A DNA stretch of 8,584 bases. Source: DATLFA01 sp039934635 (GTDB lineage Bacteria; Actinomycetota; Acidimicrobiia; Acidimicrobiales; WLNW01). The notes below the pieces were generated by a model, which did not search any database, was not told where the DNA came from, and saw only the letters and a list, made by a program, of their open reading frames with translations. The translations under genes were made by a program, and so were the position numbers. This document shows positions 1-8,100 of this stretch, piece after piece; position 1 is the first letter of the stretch, and each line of letters opens with the position of its first letter. The stretch spans positions 1 to 8,584 of the forward strand of contig JBDTLT010000233.1 of assembly GCA_039934635.1 (NCBI GenBank). The letters run 5' to 3'.

Positions 1-2
1 AC

Positions 3-107
3 CGAGAAGCGTTCCTCGGACTGATGCGCCTCCGCGGCATCGAATGCAATGCCCGCTACGCGGAGGGATTCCACGTGCACAAGCTCGTGATCGGCGCTCA
101 GCCGTAG
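3..107 (+). CDS. C-terminal end of an unidentified protein (5' truncated by window edge)
   Basis: This frame is open from the window edge to a TAG stop at 105-107 and encodes 34 residues ending in HKLVIGAQP. About 27 of the 34 codons end in G or C, as expected for a real gene in this genome. A second frame is also open here, but it is antisense to the downstream minus-strand gene and so is likely a shadow. The stop lies 23 bp from the stop of the convergent transglycosylase gene, a natural tail-to-tail arrangement that supports the reading. The tail contains RLRGIECNARYAEGFHVHKL, which I cannot assign to a family; a methyltransferase C-terminus is one loose possibility. The start and most of the protein lie outside the window. 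Confidence 0.5.
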   Translation, partial: REAFLGLMRLRGIECNARYAEGFHVHKLVIGAQP

Positions 108-112
108 CTCGA

Positions 113-127
113 GAGCCGCTCGGGCTC
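113..127. terminator. weak candidate hairpin between convergent genes
   Basis: GAGCC (113-117) and GGCTC (123-127) can pair around a 5-nt loop. They sit wholly within the 23-bp gap between two convergent stop codons, where a bidirectional terminator is expected. The stem is only 5 bp and no T-tract follows on either strand, so it does not meet the usual description of an intrinsic terminator. The support is mostly its position. Confidence 0.2.
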
Positions 128-130
128 GCG

Positions 131-1927
131 TCAGTTGTAGCTGAAGAAGTTCGGCGTCGTCCACACTCGTTGGTTGAGATCGGACTGCACGAGGTTCATA
201 TAGCCCACTGCGGCATCGGTGTACCAACGGCCGGAATACCAGACCCCCACACAGCCCCAAAGATCACCGGCGAAGTACTCACGCCCTCGCTCAACAGTGT
301 TCAGCCATGTCAACCGGCCTTCGAAACAGTCACGCCAAACAGCGTAGGTGTAGTCCACGTTGTAGGCCGCGGAGCGCTTCGCGTTGTCGTTGACGAACGC
401 GCTCGCGTGATACGGAACGCGCACCTGCCCGAGCCCGAAGGATTCACCGTTGTCCCCGATCGCGCGCTGATCCCAGTAGGACTCACGCGCGATCTGTGCC
501 CGCACGACGTCCTCGTCGACACCCCACTTGCAGGCGGTCCATTGCAGGATTTCGTCGGTGGTGCCGGTGAAGTCGCCGCTGACGCGCGGGTACAAGCTGT
601 TGCCACCGAGCCCGCGCGTGTTGTTGTACGACGCGTTGGCGGCGCGCACCTCTGGTGTCGCGCGGACGCGGGAGGCACACGTGGCGTCCGATGGAAGGAC
701 GGAGCCCACCGGCAACGTCGCGGATCGGGTGGGCGGCGGCGGATCAGGAGGAGGTGGCTGGCGGGCGGGTCCCCCACCGAGCCACCCGACCGCATCGACG
801 ATCACATGCTGAGGTGAACCGTTGTACGTGGTGCTCTCGATGCAGATCGATCCGTTTGCCGATGACAGCTTCAAGAGCGCGAGGTTCGATCGCAGCACGC
901 CGGGCCACAGATTGAGCACCGAAGAATCGGGCTTCGACTGATCGCAGGGCCACGCGGTGACGTAGCCGTCGGCAGTGCCGTCGACGGCGGTGATCGTGAG
1001 CAACGCGGCGCCGGCGTCGTTCGGCACGCCACTCTTGCCGGCGATCCGCACCTCGAGTTGGCTGCGCGAGGCGAGCGGGGCATACGGCCACTTGGCGGGC
1101 TGACGGGTGTCGATCACACGCACCGGCGACTTGACCCGTAATTCATCGATGCTGTTCGTCCAACCGAACGAGTCGACGATGACGTCGGTTGCAACCGACG
1201 AGACCACACAAAGGTCGCCGCCCGCGAGCGCCACGAATGCGAGGTTCGCGACGGTCTCACCGGCGCGGAAGGTCACCGTCGACGAATCAGTCGTCTGCCC
1301 GCAGGGGTACGCCACCACGTACCCCGCTTGGAGGGGGTTGACGACGGTGAGATTGACCGCCGCCGCCGCCGCGTTCGGCGGCACACCGCCCGCGCCGCCG
1401 ACTCGAAGCCGGCGCTCGACCATCGTGGCGAGCAGATTGCGGGTCTGGCGGGTGTCGAGCAATCGACTCGGCGTCGTGCCTTGAAGATCCGCGGAGCCGG
1501 TGAACCATCCCTCGACGTCGGCCAGCAAGTGCACCGGCGCCGACGATGCCAGGCAAAGCCCACCGGCGGGGAGCTTGATCGCAACCAGGTTGGGAACCGC
1601 GTGACCGGTCGTGAAATTGAGCACCGAGGTCGGGGGCATCGGGTCGCCGCACGGCCACGCCGTGACGTACCCCGCAGCGAGCGCGTCGGCGGCGGTGAGG
1701 TTGACGAGCACGGAAGTGGCGCCGGCGTTGGCCGCCGCCGGTATAGCGAGGGCGATGATCGAGCCGGGAGCGAGACGACCGCGAGCGGCCCCGAGGCCGG
1801 CGCGGGTATCGAGAACGCGGGCCGGTGACACGGCAGTGGCGGTCGGTAGCGGCACCGCAGCCGCGGGCAACCCGCCGGCAAGCGCCGTGACAAGCACCGT
1901 CAGTGCCAGGGCTCGCACCGTTCGCAT
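131..1927 (-). CDS. secreted wall protein: three RVLDTR repeats plus lytic transglycosylase (SLT-like) domain
   Basis: This is a 598-aa exported protein. Residues 1-24 form a Sec signal peptide: MRTVR, a hydrophobic core, then an Ala-rich cleavage region near PAAA/VP. Three related repeats follow at about 34-143, 152-258 and 267-384. Each opens with R[VL][LI]DTR, has a GY(V)xA(W/Y)PC strand, and closes with a hydrophobic (V/L)xDxxGW strand. Each holds two Cys (93/125, 209/240, 328/362), which could form one disulfide per repeat. A proline-rich hinge (about 388-400) leads to a C-terminal lysozyme-like domain. In it, AQIARESYWDQ supplies the likely catalytic Glu482, and GESFGLGQV (494-502) matches the G-x-x-G-L-x-Q motif of SLT transglycosylases. 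Four further Cys (417, 466, 534, 559) fit an extracellular fold. The likely role is peptidoglycan cleavage outside the membrane, with the repeats as adhesive or wall-binding modules; the repeat function is inferred. The ATG is supported by GGAGGT 7 nt upstream. The gene is divergent from the polyketide synthase and converges on the left-hand fragment. Confidence 0.88.
   Translation of the reverse strand: MRTVRALALTVLVTALAGGLPAAAVPLPTATAVSPARVLDTRAGLGAARGRLAPGSIIALAIPAAANAGATSVLVNLTAADALAAGYVTAWPCGDPMPPTSVLNFTTGHAVPNLVAIKLPAGGLCLASSAPVHLLADVEGWFTGSADLQGTTPSRLLDTRQTRNLLATMVERRLRVGGAGGVPPNAAAAAVNLTVVNPLQAGYVVAYPCGQTTDSSTVTFRAGETVANLAFVALAGGDLCVVSSVATDVIVDSFGWTNSIDELRVKSPVRVIDTRQPAKWPYAPLASRSQLEVRIAGKSGVPNDAGAALLTITAVDGTADGYVTAWPCDQSKPDSSVLNLWPGVLRSNLALLKLSSANGSICIESTTYNGSPQHVIVDAVGWLGGGPARQPPPPDPPPPTRSATLPVGSVLPSDATCASRVRATPEVRAANASYNNTRGLGGNSLYPRVSGDFTGTTDEILQWTACKWGVDEDVVRAQIARESYWDQRAIGDNGESFGLGQVRVPYHASAFVNDNAKRSAAYNVDYTYAVWRDCFEGRLTWLNTVERGREYFAGDLWGCVGVWYSGRWYTDAAVGYMNLVQSDLNQRVWTTPNFFSYN
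776..1828 (-). repeat. three tandem protein-coding repeats (RVLDTR modules) in the secreted protein
   Basis: Three modules of roughly 105-118 codons lie at about 1499-1828, 1154-1474 and 776-1129. Shared landmarks are R-[VLI]-[LI]-D-T-R at the start, a GVPxxA-type turn (modules 2 and 3), an LT-x-x-[AV]-type strand before GYV, the Trp/Tyr-Pro-Cys triplet, (S)-S/T-V-x-[NT]-[FL], and a closing aspartate plus G-W. Modules 1 and 3 share the peptide GYVTAWPC exactly. The modules have diverged at other positions, so this is an old internal duplication and not a recent DNA-level repeat. Confidence 0.85.
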
Positions 1928-1933
1928 CGATTC

Positions 1934-1970
1934 GACCTCCGGCGTTCATCGCCGTGCTTCGCCGGAGGTC
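1934..1970 (-). promoter_or_regulatory. Shine-Dalgarno of the transglycosylase gene inside an 11-bp perfect inverted repeat
   Basis: On the minus strand GACCTCCGGCG (1970-1960) is the exact reverse complement of CGCCGGAGGTC (1944-1934), with a 15-nt loop between them. The downstream arm contains GGAGGT (1940-1935), which is 7 nt from the ATG at 1927 and is an excellent ribosome binding site. In the mRNA all six of these bases would be paired in a stem with 9 G/C pairs out of 11. The direct observation is the repeat and its overlap with the ribosome binding site. Translational control by occlusion is an inference; a DNA operator for a dimeric repressor is the main alternative. Confidence 0.6.
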
Positions 1971-2060
1971 ACCGACACCCGAGTGGTTGTCGCACAATCG
2001 TAATATTGGATCCGCGGGAACGCTCCGCTATGACCAACCAATTGTCTGGTTTTCATGTGC

Positions 2061-2087
2061 TGCCACCGGTTTACGACCTTTGCCACC
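2061..2087. repeat. pair of TGCCACC direct repeats in the divergent intergenic region
   Basis: TGCCACC occurs at 2061-2067 and again at 2081-2087, a 20-bp period or about two helical turns. Read on the minus strand the two copies are CCGGTGGCA and CAGGTGGCA, which match at 8 of 9 positions. The right-hand copy overlaps a short CACC-T-GGTG palindrome (2085-2093). The position between two divergent genes suits a regulator binding site, but no family is recognised and chance is possible. Confidence 0.3.
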
Positions 2088-2186
2088 TGGTGTCGACACT
2101 CGTCATATGGTTTCATTGGTCAGCGTGGCCTTCAGTAACAGGGTGAGCCGGCCGATCAGTTCAACCAGGGCATTTCTACGAACGAC

Positions 2187-5100
2187 GTGCGAGATATGCG
2201 AGATATCGACGAGTGGAGCGCAGCACCTCTTTCGAGTAGCTCGCACGAGTCGTGCTCGTCGGAGACCGACATCGCCATCATCGGCATGGCCGGCCGGTTT
2301 CCCGGCTCGCCCACCGTCGAAGATCTTTGGCTCCGCGTGCGAGACGGCGACGACTGCCTGCGAGATCTGAGCGCCGAAGAACTGCGCACGTCCGGTATCG
2401 ACGAGGCACTGATTTCCTCTCCGGATTACGTGCGGCGATCGGGTGTGCTCGATGCAGTCGAGTGCTTCGATGCCGAGTTCTTCGGTATCGGGGCGCGAGA
2501 CGCCAGCATCATGGACCCGCAGCACCGCCTGTTCCTCGAATGCACCTGGGAGACCCTCGAGTCCGCCGGTTACGTGCCCGAGAAGTTCGACGGCTCCATC
2601 GGGGTGTTCGGCGGCTGCGGCGCCAACACCTATCTGCTCAACAACCTGCTTGCGGATCCCAAGCTGCTCAATCAAATTGGCTGGTTCCTGTTGCGCCACA
2701 CGGGCAACGACAAGGACTTCCTCACCACCGGTGTGTCGTACCGCCTCGATCTGCGTGGTCCGAGTATCAACGTTCAGACCGCGTGCTCCACCTCCCTTGT
2801 CGCGGTGCACCTCGCGGTGCAGAGCCTGCTGCTACTCGAGTGCGACATGGCGCTCGCCGGAGGAGTGACGATCGAGGTACCGCACGGAGTCGGCTACCGC
2901 TACCTCGAAGGAGAGATCCTCGCTCCTGATGGCCGTTGCCGGGCGTTCGACGCCGCATCGGGCGGAACCGTTCTCACGAGTGGCGTGGGCGTCGTCGCGC
3001 TACGACGAGCGGCCGACGCCCTCCGCGACGGCGATCCGATTCTCGCAATGGTAAAAGGCTCAGCGGTCAACAACGACGGTCGACGCAAGGTTAGTTACCT
3101 CGCGCCGAGCGTTGACGGACACGCCGATGTCGTCCGCGAGGCCTTGGCCGTCTCGGGAGTCGACGCCCGATCGATCGGCCTCGTCGAAGCGCACGGCACA
3201 GGCACCGCGCTCGGTGATCCCATCGAGTTCGACGCGTTGACGCAGGCGTTCCGCTCGCAGACAGACGACACCGGCTTCTGTCGCATCACCTCCACCAAGC
3301 CCAACATCGGGCACCTCGATACCGCCGCCGGCGTTGCCAGCCTCATCAAAGTGATTCAGGCGATGCAGAACCGGTGGTTGCCACCGCTCGCCAATCACAC
3401 CGCGCCGAACCCACTGCTCGATCTCGCCGCCTCTCCATTCGAGATCTCGGGAGAGGGGCGCCCCTGGCACAGCGACGGTCCCCGTCGCGCGGGTGTGAGC
3501 TCGTTGGGGGTCGGCGGCACCAACGCGCACGTCGTAGTCGAAGAGGCCCCGCCTTCTCCGCTGCCGTCGTACGCGCCTCCCGAACAATTGCTGACCTTGT
3601 CGGCGCGAAGCGAGGCGGCACTCGATCGGATGAGCGGTCGCCTGGCCGACTTCCTGGCGGCACGGCCCGATACCTCGGTCGCAGACGTCGCCTACACGCT
3701 GTCTGCGGGGCGGCGGGAGATGCCGCATCGCCGAGTGATTGTCGCGACCGCCACCAACGAGGCCGTCAAGTTGCTCCAGCATCCCGAGCCGCGCCGCAGC
3801 CATCATGCGCTGGCCACTGATTCCGCGCCCGAGGTGGGCTTCCTCTTCCCCGGCGGCGGTTCGCAATATGCCGGTATGGCTGCCGGTCTCGATGAGCGTT
3901 TCCGCGAATTCCATCGCGTGCGCAAAGAGGGCGTCGAGCTCGTCGAGCGCCACAGCGGTATCGACCTGACGCCATTGCTCGCCGTTGATGCCGAGCCCGA
4001 ACAGTTGCGGCGGCCCACGATTTCGCTGCCCGCGATCCTCGTCACCGAGATCGCTCTCGCTCGGCAGTGGATGGCGTGGGGAGTGCAACCGTCATCGTTG
4101 ATCGGCCACTCGCTCGGCGAGTACACGGCGGCCCACCTATCGGGCGTTCTTTCTTTCGAGGACACCATCCGGCTCGTCATCGCCCGAGCCTCGTTGATGG
4201 AGCGAGTCGGTGGTCCCGGTTCAGCGATGATGGTGGTTCCGCTCTCGGAGCCCGAGGTGCTCGCACTCCTGCCCAAGACGTTGTCCCTCGCCGCGGTGAA
4301 CGCGCGCGATGAGTGCGTCGTGTCGGGAGCCGCAGAAGCGGTCGACTCGTTGGCCGCCGTGCTCGCGGAACGCGACGTACCGGTCCAACGCATCCCACTC
4401 GCCGCCGCAGCCCATTCCGCACTGCTCGACCCCGTGCTCGGCGAATTCCTCGACGTCGTGCGCACCGTCTCGCTGTTGCCGCCGACGATCCGCTATGTCT
4501 CCAACCTGACCGGCACGTGGATCACGACGGCGCAGGCGACCGACCCGCAGTACTGGGTCGATCATCTCCGGGGGACCGTCCGCTTCGCCGATGGCCTCAC
4601 CGCGGCCCTCTCGGAGAGTCCGGTCGTGCTCGTCGAGCTCGGCCCCGGCCAATCGTTGTCGTCCTACGCGCGTCGCAGTCCGGTCAAGCCGGTGGCGATC
4701 ATCTCTGGTCTCCGTCACCCCGCCGATTCTCTCGACGACACGGCGCACGCACTCGCGTCGTTGGGTCGCGCATGGGCCCACGGGTGCCTGCTCGATTCCA
4801 CACAAACGATCGGTTCGGCGACGCCACGGCGGCGCCTGAGTCTTCCGACGTATCCGTTCGAACGCACTCGCTACTGGTTCGAGTCCGCGCACGGCGCGGG
4901 ACTCACGGGTGGTCCGGGTTCGCCCACCCCGATGGTGTCCGTCAATTCGACGCGCGGCCGGACGCCGACCGACGGCCCGCCACGGGCGCGCCGCATCGAT
5001 CGTGTCGATGACTGGTGTTGGGAGCCGGTGTGGGCAGAGACGCCTCGAGCGGCCCCCGCAGTCGCACCGATCGGACCTTGGCTCGTGGTCGCCGACGCCG

Positions 5101-8100
5101 ACGATGTTGACGCCGCCGCGGTGGTAGCCGAGCTCCGGGCCCGCGGCGAGAAGGTCGACCAACGTTTCGCGTTCGATGTGGGAGACGCGGTTGCCGGCGC
5201 AGCCCGCGCCGTAGTGATCGTCGCCCCACTCCCCATCGATGATGTCGTCGAGCAGTTCGATCGTTCGCAGTCGCGACTCGTCGGCGACGCCGCGCTCGCG
5301 GCCCGCGCGCTGGCGGCCGGTGACGGGCCTGCACGACTGGCGGTACTGACACGCGGGGCGCTGTCCGTTCACCACGCCGCGACACGACCCAGTGACGCGA
5401 TGGCCCTCGGCGTCACCCTTGTCGGCCCCCGCGAGTATGTCGATCTCCACACCGTGTTGGTCGACGTGGCCACTGACCACGCATTCGATGGCCCGTCCGT
5501 CACCGCGGAGCTCGTCGGGTGCACCTTCGCGGTCGTCGCCGAACGCGAGCGGCGCCTCTTGGCGCCATCGACACAGCGCCGCATGTTGCCGCCTGGTGCA
5601 CCCAGCGGACCTCGGTTCCGCGATGGTGGCACATACGTCGTCACCGGTGGCCTGAGCGGTGTCGGCCACGCGATCGCGCACCACCTCGCGTCAGAGCATC
5701 GAGCCAACTTGGTGATCGTGTCGAGTGAACCGCTACCGCAACGCTCTGACCGCGCCGCGTTCCTCGCTCGACATTCGGCCAACCACCCGACGTGCCGCCG
5801 CCTCCGCGCGCTCGCTGCCCTCGAGGCTGTCGCGGCACGGGTCGTTGCGCTGGTCGCCGACACTGCCGACCCTATGTCGCTACGCCGGGCACTCGACGAC
5901 GCAAAAGCTCAGATCGGCCACATCGACGGCGCGGTGCACGCCGCCGGTCGTTTGGTCGACCGACTTCTCGAGACCGTCACCGCCGCCGACCTCGAAGCGG
6001 TCATCGGCGCCAAGGCGCGTGGTGCGATCGTGTTGGCCGACGAGCTCGAACGTCGTGGCGCCGAGCTGCTCGTGCTGGTGTCGTCGACATCCACGGTGCT
6101 CGCTCCCGCGGGCCAGTCGGGCTACGTGGCCGCGAACGCGGCGTTGGATGCCCTTGCCGGCGAGCGCGACCAACTGCACGTGGTCACCATCGATTACGGC
6201 GTGTGGGCGGGCACCGGCATGGCGGCCGACGCGGCCCGCCGCGCCCGGCTCGGCTTGGCCGTCGGCAATGCCATCGATCATCCGGTGCTTTCTGAATACG
6301 CGCTCAACCGCAACGGCGCCATCGAATTCGTCGCCCGCTTGAACCCCGGCCACGACTGGGTTGTCGACGAACACCGCGTGCGCGTCGCCGACGGGTCCAT
6401 GGGCACACCCGTGCTTCCGGGTAGCGGCCACCTCGAACTCATGCTCGCGCCATTGCGTCATCTCGACCTGCCCCTTGCCCTCAGCGACGTGTACCTCCAC
6501 GAGCCGCTCGTCGTTCCCGACGGTGTCGACGTCACGGTGCGGGTCACCCTGAGCGCGCCGGACGACGCGGACGCCCGCATCGTGCAGATCGAAAGCGACG
6601 GAGGATCGGGCCGAACTTGGATCTTGCACAGCGAGGCGACCGCGGTGGCGCAACCAGAGGCGACCCTCTTCGGCGAAGTTGTCGACGATGTCGACCGTGG
6701 CGCCGATGTCGCGGTCGACGTTTTCGCGAAGCCCCGCGAGCACCTGCAATTCGGTCCGCGCTGGGACGCGGTCACGACCGCCACCCGCACGGCGGACATC
6801 GCCGTAGCCCACCTCCGTCTTCCCGAGGCGGTCGATGACGACACGTCGGCGTGGCTGGCCCATCCCGCGCTCGTCGACGTGGCCACCGCGTGCGGCGTCG
6901 CGCTCGCCGATCGAGGCGACGCAGTCCTCTTCGTGCCCTCGCACTACGACGCCGTCGTCTGCCACGGTCCGGTCGGCGCAGAAGTCCTCGTCACCGCGCG
7001 ACGCCGGCCCAGCGACTCTGCCGACGTGCTTGTCGTCGACCTGACCATTGCCGAGCCCGGAGGACGGGCACTCCTCGAGATCGAGGGCGTCACGCTGCGC
7101 GCCGTCGCCGACCTCGGCGGTTTCACCCACCCGCCGCCCCCCGCGGCCAGTGCGCCCGCGGCCCACGTCGCCCGGTTACTCGAACTGGCCGAGGACCTCG
7201 GCATCCGCCCGCTCGAAGGTGTCGAGGCGCTCACGCGCGTGATGGCGAGCGGCGTGTCGAGGCTCGTGGTGTCGAGCGTCGATTTGGACGACCTGCGCGA
7301 GTTCGACCAATCGGATGCAGCCTCGAACAACGGGACATCCGAACCCGCTGCCCCACAAGGAACGGGCACGAACCTCGTCGATCTGCTGACAGAAATGTGG
7401 ACCGATGTCCTCGGCGTCTCACCGACGCCCGATGATGACTTCTTCGAACTCGGCGGGCACTCGTTGATTGCCATCCGCCTCATGTCTCGCGTACACAAGC
7501 AGCTCGGCGTACGGTTGCAGCTGGCAACGCTGTTCGAAGCCCCCACCATCGCCAAACTGGCGGAAGTGCTCGTCGAGGCCGATCCCGGCTTGGCACAGCT
7601 CGGACAGCCCGCGACCGATGCCGCACCCGTCTCGGGCGCGGAACCGGCCACGACGTCCGCCGGAAGTGGCACCGCCAAACGGACGCTGCCCCAATCATTG
7701 GTGCTCATGCGCGATGGATCATCCGACGAGACGCCGATGTTCCTCGTCCACGGCGCGGGTGGCAACGTCCTCAACCTGTGGGGCCTCGCCAAAGCCTTGC
7801 CTGCAGGGCGACAGATATATGGCGTTCAGGCGCACGGCGTCGACGGCTCGGCTCCACCGGACAACTCGGTCGAAGAGATGGCGCAGCGCTACGTCGGCGC
7901 GATTCGCGCCATACGACCTCGCGGCCCTTATCTGCTCGGTGGGTACTCCGGCGGCGGTGTCGTCGCGCTCGAGATGAGCCGCCTGTTTGCCGAGAGCGGC
8001 GATCGGGTCCCGCGCGTCGTCCTACTCGACACCGTTCCGAGTCTCGCCGAGGTCCCGACGCTCGGCCGCGCGTTGCTGTACGCCGTCGAAAATGCCGTGC

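Noticed and set aside
44..817. Long plus-strand open frame (257 codons) opposite the transglycosylase C-terminal half
   Set aside because: It is antisense to a gene with a signal peptide, repeats and a catalytic domain. Its translation is Arg/Pro/Val-rich with no recognisable motif, and it arises from G/C-biased third positions.
1287..1997. Alternative minus-strand frame starting upstream of the transglycosylase start (TTG at 1997), running through the hairpin
   Set aside because: It would run 236 codons out of frame through the real gene and is Arg/Gly-rich with no motif. Translation across the hairpin could in principle open it, but nothing supports this start.
2001..2006. TAATAT as a -10 element on the plus strand
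   Set aside because: No -35-like hexamer lies at an acceptable spacing, and it is about 180 bp from the synthase start. On the minus strand the overlapping TATTAC/TACGAT also lacks a -35.
2080..2108. TTGCCA with a 17-bp spacer and TCATAT as a promoter for the polyketide synthase
   Set aside because: The -35 is good (5 of 6), but the -10 matches only 3 of 6 and lacks the usual A at position 2. It was not strong enough to annotate.
2031..2122. TGACCAA (2031-2037) and TTGGTCA (2116-2122) as a long-range inverted repeat
   Set aside because: A 7-bp match about 80 bp apart is expected by chance, and it would not form a sensible RNA or protein-binding structure.
4221..5684. 487-codon minus-strand open frame inside the polyketide synthase gene
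   Set aside because: It is an Arg-rich low-complexity translation antisense to the AT and KR structural regions, with no domain motif. The same holds for the long minus-strand frames at 3060-4088 and 5880-7166.
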